64,000 nt of DNA, taken from Candidatus Geothrix skivensis. GTDB taxonomy: Bacteria; Acidobacteriota; Holophagae; Holophagales; Holophagaceae. Where the stretch lies: positions 1-64,000 of the forward strand of contig JADKIO010000005.1 in the NCBI GenBank assembly GCA_016721195.1, given 5' to 3'. Under the pieces are notes generated by a model. That model had not been told where the DNA came from. It saw nothing but the letters and a program-made list of their open reading frames with translations, and searched no databases. The first letter of the stretch is position 1. Each line of letters begins with the position of its first letter. Below are positions 1 through 10,350 of this stretch, one piece after another. Position numbers and translations under genes: made by a program.

Positions 1-440
1 GTCCACGGCCTGGGCGTAGAGGCAGCTGTCCGAAAGGAGAAGAGGGTGTTGAGGAAGACCCAACGGGCCTAACCTAGATCCACCAGGGTCTGGGCGGTAG
101 GCATTCCAGTTGCTCGTTGAAGCCGAGAAGCGCGGGTTCCATGCATGGCCCGCTTCACGAAGCCGAAGCGGTTGGCCTTCACCAGGCTGTTGCCCGAGCT
201 CCGTATCGATCACCAGCTCCCCGGGTCACCATGGCGCCACTGGTCGAGGTCCCCCATGGCCAGCCGGCGGCCAGTCGCTCCCGCCTTGGCGGCGACCATG
301 CGCTTCGAAGGCGTCCACCCGGCAGTCCACCAGGGTGTAGTCCATGTCGTAGCCGATGGCCCGCACGGGAGCGCAGGTTCAGTGCAGGTTGCAGAAGATT
401 CCGTGGCCGGGGGAACGTCCAGGGGTGCGGGATTCGGCAT
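1..440 (-). pseudogene. HAD-IG family 5'-nucleotidase, 5' part, frameshifted
   Basis: The minus strand encodes recognisable pieces of a HAD-superfamily 5'-nucleotidase in changing frames. Near 300-360 it reads RAIGYDMDYTLVDCRVDAF, the DxDxT motif I region with its catalytic aspartates. Near 120-200 it reads GNSLVKANRFGFVKRAMHGT, and near 1-60 VFLNTLFS followed in another frame by LSDSCLYAQAVD. All three blocks are in the order expected for the family. The likely start is the ATG at 440. The gene runs off the left edge of the window, so only the N-terminal part is seen. At least four one-base shifts break it. Sequence error at a contig end is as likely as true decay. The family removes phosphate from nucleoside monophosphates in the cytoplasm. 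Confidence 0.7.
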
Positions 441-789
441 GGTCCAGGATAGCAAGGCGGGGCCAGCGACGGAACGCCTTCACCCGTGCATCAGCGCTAA
501 GCTGGTGCCTTGCTCGCAAACGAAACCCCGGCAGGTTGCCTGTGTGCTCACGCATGACCGCTTGACCTCTTGGGAAGCCCTCCTTCTGCGTGTCTTCATC
601 CTCGCCTGGCCTTTCCTGGCTCCCACCAATGGGTTGAACGACTGGTCAACATGCTGGTGGCTGGGCGCTTAACCTCACGTCTTCTAGGTCCTGTGGCTGG
701 TCCCAGATCCTGACCTCGCGCTGAGGTTCTCGCCCGCCGCCGACCCGGGATGCTGCGGTCTGACGCGTGACTCCCCGGGTCTGCGGGCC
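441..789. other. Intergenic stretch with no supported gene
   Basis: About 350 bases between the divergent 5'-nucleotidase and EEP genes. Short open frames exist on both strands but none matches a family I recognise. Given the frameshift density around it, part of it could be the 5' end of the EEP gene or its promoter; I cannot decide from the sequence. Confidence 0.4.
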
Positions 790-1640
790 CATCCACAACA
801 TCTCCATCAGCCTTCCGTTTTCCCAGGCGGCCGTCGAAGGCGGCGGGACCCTGCGGGTCATGACCTGCAACATCGGGCAGCGGCTGCTGTCGGGACTTTC
901 CGCGTCCCTGATCGGCGACTCTGCCCGGCCACCGGCCGACGCAGCGTTCCTCCAGGATGTGGAAGGCGACGATGAAGGGGCCCTTGGGGCCTTCTTCCGG
1001 ACTGGCACGTGCTCGCACGGGGCAAGCATGTGGGATCGCCAGCCGGTGGGCCCTCACAGGCCTGAGGCCCGCTCCCCACGATCCTGCGATATGAATTCGC
1101 GGTCCGAACCCGCTGCATCCGGCGCGACCTCGGTGGCGCTCTGCCAATGTCCACCTGCTGACGCCCCCGGGAGGGCCTAACGCCATGAGGGTCGTCCGAA
1201 AGATCCCTGGCGCCCGGACGAATCCATCCTAGACCTTCAGGAGAACGTGGAGCGCCGAGTGTTGCAGGCCGCGAGGGTGGCGGACCGCGTGCGCCAGAAA
1301 CGCGGGGCGATCCATCTCGCCGGCGACCTGAACTGGCCTGATGGCGCCTCTGGCCTCACTGGCGCTAGCGAGGCGAAGCTGCAATGCCTTCAACCAGGGG
1401 AGGGCGGGGCTACGGGTTCACCTTATGGCCACCTTCCTGCTCCGGGGCCGGCTGCCCTGGCTGCCGATGACCTCCTGGATGCGCATCGATCACATCTTGC
1501 TGAGCCCCGGGCTCCCGGTCGACCGCAGCTGGCGGGCAACGGGGAAGCCTCGAACATCGCCCGGTCTATGCGGACATCTTCGTGCTGGCCCCTGAGGCGG
1601 ATGAGGCCGCTATCGCCCATAGTCCGCCCGCCATGCGATC
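790..1640 (+). pseudogene. Endonuclease/exonuclease/phosphatase (EEP) family hydrolase, frameshifted
   Basis: Separate plus-strand frames carry the ordered landmarks of the EEP (DNase I-like, Mg2+-dependent phosphohydrolase) fold. These are LRVMTCNIG near 853-885, ADAAFLQDVE near 937-965 (position of the metal-binding Glu in FLQEV), AIHLAGDLNWPDG near 1309-1345 (catalytic GDxN), RIDHILLSPGL near 1480-1515 and EHRPVYADIFV near 1550-1590 (catalytic SDHxPV, here with E-H-R-P). The pieces need several frame changes to join. The start is unclear. The family cleaves phosphodiester bonds in nucleic acids, phospholipids or inositol phosphates; the substrate cannot be told here. Confidence 0.65.
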
Positions 1641-1664
1641 CTGGGGGGCCCTTTCGGAGGCCCC

Positions 1665-3748
1665 GTGTTCCCTGTTGCCATCGATTCCTGATCCCCGCCC
1701 TCACCGCGACCCTGCGCCTTGGCGGCGTTAGAGAAGGGCCTTCCACATCGAGGACCTCTACCGGCTGAAGGGCATCCAGCACCCTGGCCCTGGTCCGGAT
1801 GGGATCGAAGATGGCCTTCGAGGTGTCGAGTCAGGACCTGAAGGCCTCGAAGCGGAACACCCAGATCTGGGCGCTGGAGGTCGCCTCCCGGGGCAGGCGA
1901 AGCAGCTCTACCTTTTCCGGCAAATCCGATACGGCGCCCCAGTGGTCCAAAGGACGGCAGGACCTCTACTTCCCTCGAACCAGAAGGGGCAGCCAAGTCT
2001 GGGCCCTGGATGCCAGCGGCGGCGAAGCGCGGAAGCTGACCACCTTCGAGGCGGGCTGGAGCGCCGGGAAACTTGCCCCCCGGCATGAACAAGGTGGTGT
2101 TCGAGGCCTCGGTCTTCCCGAGGCCATGGCCGATGGCGCCGAAGCACAAGGAGCTGGGCCGAGGCTGGGAGGGGCGGCCCCGTGCGAAGCCCACCTGGCG
2201 GATTTACTGCTCTACCGCCACTGGACCGAGTGGCGCGACTTCAATGCGCCCACCTGTTCTCGGCCACCTTCGCGAAGGCAAGGCGGAGGCGCTCACGCAG
2301 GGCAAGCAGGACTGCCCGGGCTTCTGGCAGACCTGGGACCTGAGCCCCGACGGCTTAGGAAGTCTGCGTCACCACGAACACCGACGCGGTCCAGCCCGCG
2401 GCACGAACCAGGATCTGTTCCTGATCTCGCTGGAGGGCTACCGCAGCCCTGGCGCATCACCGGCGACAACCCGCAGCCGACCAGGATCCGCAGCAATCCC
2501 CCGATGCGGCGCTCCATCGCACTAGCTGCACCAAGCCTGGACACGAATCAGGTCGCTTCCGCTCTCGCGGTCTGATGACCGGATGACCGAAGACCCGCAA
2601 GGTCCTCACCGAAGCCATCGACAACTGGGTGGAGGCCTTCCGCTGGTCCGCCGACGGCAAGTCCTCTGGTTCACCGTGCAGGGAAGGGCCGCTGGCCCCT
2701 GTTCCGGGCGGAGGTGGTCACGGAAAGGTCGTCCCGCATGCTCGAAGGCCAGAGCATCAAGGAGCTCATGCTGAGCCCGGACGAGGAAGGCGGTCTTCTC
2801 ACGAAGACCCGGGTGGGCGAACCCGCCAAGGCTCTGGCGCTACACCTTCCAGTCCAGGGAGCTGAAGAGCCTCACCGCCTTCAACCAGGCGGTGGCTGAC
2901 GAGGTGGACCTCCGGCCGGCGGAGGAGTTCCCGGTAAGGGGCGCCGACTGCAGGGACATCCATGTATTCCTGGTGAAGCCCCACGGTTTCGACCCAGGCG
3001 TAGAAGGACCCGCTCATCCTCAACTGATGGCGGCCGCAGATGATGTGGTCCGATACCTGAGGGGCGCTGGCAGGTGTCCTGGCGCGGCTACATCGTGGCC
3101 TTCCCAATCCGCGTGGCTCCACGGGCTGGCCAGGCCTTCACGGATGCCATCAGCGGCGACTGGAACGGCAAGGTGATGACCGATATCGACAAAGTGACTG
3201 GCATCTGGCGACGTTTTGCCCTACGTGGAAAAGGAGCGCATGGGCGCCATGGGCTGGGCTGGGGCGGCTACGCCTTGATGTGGCGGAGGGCCAGCCCAAC
3301 CGCTTCAAAGCCCTGGCGGCCATGATGGCGTGTACGACCTGCGCTCCATGCACGGCGCCACCGAGAGCTGTGGTCCGCCGAGCACGGACCTCACGGGCAC
3401 CCCTGGGATCAGGCTGCGACCTATGAGCGCGTGAACCCCCCAGCAGCCGGAGTGAAGGCCTTCAAGACCCCCTGCCTGGGCCATCACCGGTGAGCGCGAC
3501 TACGCGTGCCCTTACCCAATCAGGAGTTCTTCATGGGCCTGCAGGCCAGGGGTGGGCCAGCGCCTGATCGTCTTCAAGAATGATGGCCACTGGCCGGACA
3601 ACCTGAAGTCCATGCCCGTCCACTACAACGCCCACCTCGAGTGGTTCCAGACCTACCTGGGCGGCGGGCCGCCCCTGGGGGCTCCGAGGACCTGGTGCGG
3701 AACCTCGTCTTCGACAAGCAAATAGCACGAGGGTGGATCCCCATCTGA
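1665..3748 (+). pseudogene. S9 family prolyl oligopeptidase / acyl-peptide hydrolase, frameshifted
   Basis: A beta-propeller plus alpha/beta-hydrolase peptidase in several frames. The N-terminal part reads KMAFEVSSQDLKASKRNTQIWALEV (split frames near 1805-1890), then WSKGRQDLYF and SQVWALDASGGEARKLTTFEAG. The C-terminal part has GQAFTDAISGDWNGKVMTD, then the nucleophile-elbow region near 3240-3290, MMxVYDLRSMHGATE, ITGERDYRVP and NDGHWP (Asp and His of the triad). A GTG at 1665 preceded by GGAGG and followed by a hydrophobic stretch could be the start of a secreted form. The elbow, normally GWSYGGY, reads GWA-GGY with a shift, so the serine codon is not visible. Many one-base shifts occur throughout. 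Confidence 0.7.
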
Positions 3749-3753
3749 AGGGG

Positions 3754-3770
3754 CTAGATCTAAGATCTAG
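3754..3770. repeat. Perfect palindrome after the S9 peptidase gene
   Basis: CTAGATCT and AGATCTAG surround a single A, giving an 8-bp perfect inverted repeat. It lies just past the end of the S9 peptidase gene and before the nucleotidyltransferase. It could act as a weak terminator or protein site; no T-run follows. Confidence 0.4.
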
Positions 3771-3929
3771 AAATCTCCTGTCTGAAGGTGCTATTTAAAA
3801 CTGGACATTGACTCCAGCAGACTTAAATTGGGACAAATCAACCGATATTTTCATCTCCCGACCAGGCAGTCCCCACCCTTGCCGTGTGGTGCCCTTGACG
3901 CCCTTTCCGTCCCAACAACGCAGAACACG

Positions 3930-4940
3930 CAGATTCTCCGTTCCACCTGGCGGCGGCGTCTTCATCGATGGTCCTCACCCTGGCGTATTTTTCGATCTTC
4001 AAGCCCCGCCCGGGAGGAGGAGCGCTGACCTACACCCACTTCACGCCATCTCCCGGAGGAGGGCAGGCCGCCATCCGCTCTCTCCTCGATCAGGAATCCT
4101 GGAATCCTGTGACGGGAATGCTCTGTCCCCAGTGAGATCGGACTCTCCTGCGGCCATCCGGGACGGAGGGAGACCTGGGGCATGCAGTGGCGGCCCCGGG
4201 CCGCGATCGATCCGGGTGCTGTCCACCTCCACTTCCTGCGGGGCTTTTCGCCACCCCGGGTCGCTCTCCAAGGGCACCCAGGATCCCGATGGGGATATCG
4301 ACTTCTTCGTGCTGACGGCGCCCAACCGCCTGTGGACCGCCCGGTTCTGCGCCTCGCTCATGCTCTTGAAGATGCCGAGGCGCAGCGGGAGAACCTGGCC
4401 TCGAACTACTTCCTGCCCGAGGACCGGCTTGCCATCCAGAACGCACCCCTGTCCTCGGCCACGGAGCCGACCTTCCTGAAGCCGGTCCTCAGCGGTGAGC
4501 CGCTCGCCGCCTTCTTCGAGCTGAACGCCTGGGTGACCAGCTCTATCGGAACCGGGGCCGCGCGGAGGAAGACAGCTCCGGGGCTCCGACGTTCTCTCCT
4601 GCGGCGGCTGGTGGAGTGGCCGCTGTCGGGGGCCTTCGGAGATCGCGTGGAAGCCCGGATCTCCCGCTGGTTCATCCAGCGCATAAACGGGAAGATGCGG
4701 GTCATGCCCATGGGCCACTCCACCGCCGAGGTGCGGCTGGACGCCCGCGTCTACAAGGGCCACACCAAGGGCAATCACGGGAAGACCCGCCAGGCCTGGC
4801 ACGAGCGGGTCGACCGGCTTCGAGACTTGAGTGGATATCCGATTGATCCGGTGGCCCTGGGCCGAGGCCTGGGGTCGCAGCCCCTAAACCGGTCAATCGT
4901 CGCTCAGGACCCCGTCCAGGCCCCGCCCGGCCTGCGCTGA
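3930..4940 (+). pseudogene. Nucleotidyltransferase-domain protein, frameshifted
   Basis: The start region reads VLTLAYFSIFKP, which resembles the winged-helix opening of stand-alone nucleotidyltransferase proteins. It is followed in other frames by GSLSKGTQDPDGDIDFFVL and APNRLWTARFC. These give the GS and DxD motifs of the polymerase-beta nucleotidyltransferase fold near 4255-4340. The C-terminal part (ENLASNYFLPEDRLAIQN, FFELNAWV, VEWPLSGAFGDRVEARISRW) stays in one frame to a stop at 4938-4940. At least three shifts break the first half. The family's substrates are varied and mostly unknown, so no specific role is assigned. Confidence 0.55.
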
Positions 4941-4949
4941 CTCTGAAGT

Positions 4950-5801
4950 TCAGCGGTCCCGAAGCGCTGCAAACATGGTAGGGTGTCCCCAGCGGCTCCA
5001 GCCCAGGCTCCAAGCATCAGGCGGGCCAAAGGCGCAGGGCCTTTCCCAGGAGCGGTGGGAAGCAGCGCCTGGCGTCCAGGGAACCATGGACGATCCAGGA
5101 CGGCGTCTCGGCGCTGGCTCAGCAGGCGGTGCCGGGCAGCGTTCCAGCGCGCCTGAGGCTGGAAGGATCGTAGTGCACCAGGGAACGCGGCAGGCCCAGG
5201 CCGTTCGGTGGGATCCGAAACACGCGGGGCCCGGCGCCGCCAAGTTGGCGACCGATGGCAAGAATGCCGCCGGGAGCCAACGCTGACCTGATCGCGTCCG
5301 AGCAGTGCCTGGGGATGGTAGGTGAAGCAGCATCCCCCAGAGGGTGATGGCGTCGTAAGGTTCCACCGGGCAGTGGACCCTGCTCGCCATCGGCGACCTG
5401 GCATCCGGGATGCGGAGCTGCGTCTAGGGTAGGCCACCACGCTGGGCTCGATGTCGAGACCGGCCACCTCCCACCCGCGCCGTGCCATGGAGGCCAGAAA
5501 GGCGCCATCGCCCATGCCGATGTCCAGCACGCGCCGGGCGCAGGATGGCCCTGGACCACGGCTTCGACCCGCCGGCTGAAGGCCGCATCTCGACCTCGGT
5601 GGGGCGCCAGGGCCCGTCGGGCCCGCTGGTAGAAGGATAGGCACCCGCGAAGGCGAGGTGCTTGGCGGCCTCGGGAAACCGGGAGGGATAGCTGCCTCCG
5701 CAGTGCAGGCAACGCAGGACCGAAAATTTCAGACCCTTCGAGGCCCCATCGGGAATCCAGTCATCGGTCCCGCAAGGCAAGCCGGCTCGGTCCCTCCTCA
5801 A
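4950..5801 (-). pseudogene. Class I SAM-dependent methyltransferase with N-terminal zinc ribbon, frameshifted
   Basis: The ATG at 5801 opens a zinc-ribbon-like segment in which a CGTDDWIPDG motif is followed by LRCLHCGGSYPSRFPEA. A later frame gives RVLDIGMGDGAFLASMARRGWEVAGLDIEP, the glycine-rich SAM-binding motif I and the acidic end of strand beta2. Another gives PYDAITLWGMLLHLPSP, the motif II/III region. The C-terminus ends near 4950 (PTMFAALRDR). This layout matches methyltransferases that carry a CxxC...CxxC head and often act in surface polysaccharide or secondary metabolism. The gene is convergent with the upstream nucleotidyltransferase and carries several frameshifts. Confidence 0.6.
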
Positions 5802-5937
5802 AGCGGGCAGGCAGGCTGTTCCAGGGGGCGGCGGCCCCGGGATCGGATCTCCTGGTGGGATGGCGTCGCGACCTGATCAAAACGCAAAGAGAAGGCCCCA
5901 TCACAAGGGCTATTCCACGGCTTCGGGGTCTTTGTGG

Positions 5938-6072
5938 CTATTTCTTTTTCTTCGCAGGCAGAGCGGCGAAGCTTGACGGCTCCGCCAACTTGCCGGCCAG
6001 CCCGGTGCCCCGGTTGGTGGCGCCGTGGATCACGGCGGGCTTGGCCTTCTTGGGTTTCTTGTCGTTGGACAT
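5938..6072 (-). CDS. Small basic Lys/Ala-rich protein, 44 aa
   Basis: A short ORF beginning MSNDKKPKKAKPAVIHGATN and ending in a run of lysines (PAKKKK). The ATG at 6072 follows an AAAGGAACC ribosome-binding stretch. Lysine-rich ends suggest a nucleic-acid-binding or ribosome-associated small protein, but no family is recognised. It sits alone between broken genes. It is one of the few uninterrupted small reading frames in the first 9 kb. Confidence 0.45.
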   Translation of the reverse strand: MSNDKKPKKAKPAVIHGATNRGTGLAGKLAEPSSFAALPAKKKK

Positions 6073-6174
6073 GGGGTTCCTTTGCGGACCCCCTTTCATG
6101 GGACTTCCAGGCCCTGCCCTAATCATGGGCGCAATCTCCGGAAGAACTCGAACTATCGAGCACCTTCCTCTGGC

Positions 6175-6515
6175 CTATTTCCTTGCGGTGTCCGGCTGGG
6201 GCGGCGGGGTCATGGGCAGGTCCGAGCTGAAGCAGTCATAGATGGCCTTCCAGGAGCCGTCCGCCTGCTTCTTCCAGACCTCGAGGTACTTGCCCTTGTC
6301 GTTCACGGCCAGTTGCGGCGTCGCCTGGATGGTCATTTCGTAAGGTGCCCTTGACGTAGGCCACCGTTCCATCGCCTTCGATGAGCTCGATCCTGGGCGC
6401 GAAGCGGGTGATGGAGTGGGAAGGTATTCATGAACCTGGTGATGGCTCCCAGGCCCTGGATGGCGGGTTCATTGGCGGCCAGCAGTGTGGCGTTCTCGGC
6501 GTAGTATGTTCATGG
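6175..6515 (-). pseudogene. DUF4440 / SnoaL-like NTF2-fold protein, 5'-truncated and frameshifted
   Basis: The C-terminal half reads YEMTIQATPQLAVNDKGKYL, then EVWKKQADGSWKAIYD, typical of DUF4440 proteins of the NTF2-like fold. A second frame upstream gives YYAENATLLAANEPAIQGLGAITRF, the matching N-terminal half of the domain. The first ~30 residues usual in this family, including the initiating region, are missing. Upstream sequence passes directly into the promoter region of the divergent M3 peptidase. The product class includes small ligand-binding or isomerase-like proteins; the role here is unknown. Confidence 0.6.
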
Positions 6516-6581
6516 AGGGAGAAACCCTGGCGACCCTCGTATGGTGATGCTAGGGTGGTGAATGCTGACCCTGGAGTCCCC

Positions 6582-8666
6582 ATGCGCACCGCCGCCCTTC
6601 TGGCTGCCCTCATGACCCTGCCCGCCCTCGCCGCCGACCCGGCCCCCGCGGCCAATCCGTTCTCGGCGGACTGGAAGACCCCTTTCGGCGTGCCGCCCTT
6701 CGCCGAGATCCCGGGAGGAGCACTTCCTGCCCGCACTGAAGGAGGATGGCGCGCCAGGCCGCCAAGATCCGGCTCATTGCGGATGCGAAGAGGCGCCGAC
6801 CTTCGAGAACACCATCGTGGCCATGGAGCGGTCGGGCCAGTTCCTGGATCGGGTGGGCTCGGTGTTCTTCAACCTCACCGGCGCCGAGACGAACCCGAAG
6901 CTGCAGGCGGTGAACCGCGAGGTGATGCCCCTGATGGCCGCGCACCGGGACGACATCCAGCTCAACCTTCGGCTCTTCCAGCGGGTGAAGGCCGTGTGGG
7001 AGGCCCGCGCCGGACGGGCGCTGGCGCCGGACCAGGCCCGCCTCCTGGAGCGCACCTACAAGGGCTTCGTCCGGGCCGGGGCTGCGCTGAAGCCGGACCA
7101 GCAGGTGCGGATGCGCGCCATCAACGCCGAGCAGTCGAAGCTGGGCGTGGACTTCGGGGACCGCCTGCTGAAGGCCACCAAGGCCTTCCGCATGGTGGTC
7201 GAGAACCCGGCCGAGCTCGCGGGGCTGCCGGAGGGCGCCCGCATGGCCGCCGCCGCCGCCGCGAAGCAGGCGGGCCAGGAGGCAAGTGGCTCTTCACCCT
7301 GGATGGCCCCAGCATCTGGCCCTTCCTCGAATACGCCCAGAACCGCGAGCTGCGCAGGCGACTCCTCACGGCTACCTGGGCGCTGCAACCAGGGCGGCGA
7401 CACCGATACCAACGCCATCGTGAGCCGCGTCGCGGCCCTGCGGGTGGAGAAGGCCCAGCTGCTGGGCTACCGAACCTGGGCGGACTATGTGCTGGAAGAG
7501 AACATGGCCAAGGATCCCAAGGGCGTCTACGGCCTGCTGGATCAGATCTGGAAGCCGCGTTGGAGGTCGCCAAGAAGGAGCGCGCCGAGCTGCAGGCCAT
7601 GATGGCCAGGATCCGCCGGGCCAGAAGCTGGAGCCCTGGGACTGGCGCTACTACGCCGAGAAGGTGAAGAAGGCCATGCGACTTCGACGAAGAGGCGGTG
7701 AAGCCTACTTCGCCATCGACGCCGTTCGCCAGGGGCCTTCACCGTGGCCGGGGAAGCTCTACGGAGTCACCTTCACTGAGGTGAAGAACATCCCCGTCTA
7801 CCAGAAGGACGTGCGCTGCTTCGAGGTGAAGGAGCAGGACGGCCGGCACCTGGGGCTCATCTACGTGGACTACCACCCGCGGCCCGGCAAGCGGGGCGGC
7901 GCCTGGATGAGCAGCTACCGTTCGCCCTGGGTGAAGGACGGGCAGCAGGTGGATCCCGTGGTGGTGAACGTCTGCAACTTCACGGCCCCCGCCGGGGACC
8001 GTCCGGCGCTGCTGACCTCGGACGAGGTGCAGACGCTCTTCCACGAATTCGGCCACGGCCTGCACGGCCTCTTCTACAAGGGCCGCTACCGGGGCACCGC
8101 CGGAACCCCGGGACTTCGTGGAGCTGCCCAGCCAGGTCATGGAGAACTGGGCCATGGAGCCCGAGGTGCTGAAGCTCTACGCCAGGCACTACCAGACCGG
8201 CGCGGTCATCCCGGACGCCCTGATGGCCAAGATGAAGAAGGCCGCCACCTTCGGCCAGGGCTTCGCCACGGTGGAATACATGGCTGCCTCCCTCCTGGAC
8301 ATGGACTGGCACACGCTGACGGACACCAAGCCCCAGGACACCGCCGCCTTCGAAAAGGCTTCCCTCGCCAAGTGGGGCCTCATCGCCGAGATTCCGCCCC
8401 GCTACCGCAGCCCCTACTTCAACCACATCATGGGCGGCTACGCGGCGGGCTACTACAGCTACATCTGGAGCGCCGTGCTGGACAGCGACGCCTTCCAGGC
8501 CTTCAAGGAGAAGGGCAACCTCTTCGACGGGGCCACCGCCGCCAGGTTCCGTGCCGAGGTGCTCTCCAAGGGGGGCACCGAGGATCCGGCCCTGCTCTAT
8601 CAGCGCTTCCGCGGCCGCGACCCCAAGGTGGGGCCGCTGCTGGAGAAGCGGGGGCTGAGCCTCTAG
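6582..8666 (+). pseudogene. M3 family metallopeptidase (peptidyl-dipeptidase Dcp / oligopeptidase A type), secreted, frameshifted
   Basis: The ATG at 6582, preceded by GGAG, begins a signal peptide (MRTAALLAALMTLPALAADP). Long stretches then match M3 zinc oligopeptidases: VGSVFFNLTGAETNP, then YRTWADYVLEENMAKDP and RPGKRGGAWMSSYRSPW. The zinc site HEFGHGLHGLFYKG lies near 8042-8083. The tail has the conserved YRSPYFNHIMGGYAAGYYSY and ends in LLEKRGLSL. About nine one-base shifts (for example near 6720, 6780, 7280, 7380, 7560, 7610, 7690, 7740 and 8105) break the frame. Joined, the protein would be about 690 aa, the usual size. It would degrade short peptides in the periplasm using Zn2+. Confidence 0.8.
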
Positions 8667-8738
8667 CTATTCAGGCTGGCCTCAGGGCATCAATCAGGAT
8701 TGGCAGGGGCCGTTTCGACAGCATGATCGGAGGTCGGG

Positions 8739-9804
8739 ATGGTCTGTTCCTTGCGATGGTGTGGTCTGGTGGCGAGGAGCCTCCTGGCCCTGCTGTTCGC
8801 CTGTGCCGGGAACGGGCACCCGCAGCCGACCCTGCCCCTGATGTCCATGTGGCGGGAATGTCCTGTTCAACGGCACCGCCAATGTCGCCATGTACTGGAA
8901 GAACGGAATCCCGGTGGCCCTGACGGATGGGACGAAGGATGCGAAAGCTATGGCCGTCGTCGTGTCGGGGGGTGATGTCTACGTCGCAGGTGGTTGGAGC
9001 AGCGACAGGAATGTGGGCGTGGCCGGCTACTGGAAGAATGGCGTGCCCGTGCCCATGACGGATGGCACAAAGTCGGCGTTTGCGGAGTCCATCGTGGTTT
9101 CAGGCAGCGATGTGTACGTGGCGGGGTATGAACTGGATGGAACGGGGAAGGCCGTCCCCACCTACTGGAAGAACGGTGAAGCCCTGCCCCTGGCGGGGCC
9201 GACATCGGGGTCGGGGAAGCTGGCTCCATCGCCGTGTCGGGAAGGATGTGTATGTCGCAGGCTGGACCTACGAGACCGTTGAGGTCGCCCGAACAACTAC
9301 AACATCGGGCCGGTGGCCAAGGTCTGGAAGAATGGTGTCGAATCATGGCTCACCGATGGCATCACGAAGCTGTCAGTGGCGAAGTCCCTGGTGGTCTCGG
9401 GGCAGGATGTCTACCTGGTCGGCTATGCGGCGCCCTGGGGCCAGGCTTCCTTCCCCTATACCGCGTGCTACTGGAAGAACGGCACTGCCGTGCCCTTGAC
9501 CGACGGGACCTTCGGCGCCAAAGCCTTCTCCATCACCCTTTCAGTGGGAACGGTCTACGCGGCGGGGTTCACCACTGCCGGTGGGGGGGACATGGCCACG
9601 ATCTGGAAGGACGGCACCCCTGCAAGGTGGACAACAGGGAATTCCACGGCGCTGATCCTGGCCATTGCGGTCTCCGGCGCGGATGTCCACGCCGTGGGGT
9701 TCGATGGGAACACGGCGACCTACTGGCACAACGGAACCGCAGTGGCGCTGACGGACGGGCGGCAGGAGGCGGAAGCCCAGGCCGTCTGCCTCGCGGCCCG
9801 CTGA
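8739..9804 (+). pseudogene. Repeat lipoprotein with YWKNG...LTDG...SGxDVYVAG units, frameshifted
   Basis: ATG 8739 follows GGAGG and opens a lipoprotein-type leader (hydrophobic LLALLFAC, lipobox-like Cys). The body is about seven imperfect units of ~45-50 residues. Each carries YWKNG or VWKNG, then PVALTDGT, then an Ala-rich strand, then VSGxDVYVAGY. This periodicity suggests a beta-propeller-like exported protein. Shifts near 8860, 9230 and 9290 split it into three frames; the last 490 bases are open to the stop at 9802-9804. Function unknown; related repeat proteins are often annotated only as hypothetical. Confidence 0.6.
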
Positions 9805-9814
9805 ATCCACGCTC

Positions 9815-10348
9815 CTAGAACCGCCAGGTGGCGCCCAGGATCAGTCCCGTGGCGGTGAGGTTCTTTTCGATGGGGCTCCAGAAGCCCTTGGCCTCCAGGC
9901 CCAGGTGGGCGGAGATCTGGTAGCCCACGCCGCCGGCGAGGCCGATGCGCGTGGCGGAGGTGGCCGAGGGGCTCGTGCCGGTGGCGCTCACCCGCCACTG
10001 ATGGCCGCCGAGGCTGCCCACCAGGTAGGGGCCGCGCTTGGCGTCATCGTTGGGGAACCAGAGCACATCCACCATGAAGTCCAGGGAGCTGACGCTGGTC
10101 TTGGTGCCCGCCAGGCCCAGGGTGTTGCCCCTGGGGATGTGCTGGCCGCCCACGGTGGGGCGGAACAGGAGCCCCTCGCCCACGGGGATCTCGACGAAGA
10201 GGTGGCCGCCCAGGCCCAACTGCCCGTTGGTGAGGTCCCGCAGATCGCTCATGGGGAAGAGCCCATGGACCTTCAGGCCGAAGGTGGCGTCCTGGGCGCA
10301 GAGGGGCAGGGCGGCCAGCAGAAGGAGGGAGGGGCGATGCAGCCGCAT
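9815..10348 (-). CDS. Outer-membrane beta-barrel protein, 177 aa
   Basis: The protein starts with a signal peptide (MRLHRPSLLLLAALPLCAQ) and continues as alternating hydrophobic/polar strands rich in Gly, with a terminal WRF. A C-terminal aromatic residue is the usual signal for the BAM assembly machine. Its size fits an eight-stranded barrel. The start is only 3 bases past the stop of the KdsC-type gene, so the two are probably co-transcribed. Convergent with the repeat lipoprotein. Ligand unknown. Confidence 0.75.
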   Translation of the reverse strand: MRLHRPSLLLLAALPLCAQDATFGLKVHGLFPMSDLRDLTNGQLGLGGHLFVEIPVGEGLLFRPTVGGQHIPRGNTLGLAGTKTSVSSLDFMVDVLWFPNDDAKRGPYLVGSLGGHQWRVSATGTSPSATSATRIGLAGGVGYQISAHLGLEAKGFWSPIEKNLTATGLILGATWRF

Positions 10349-10350
10349 GT

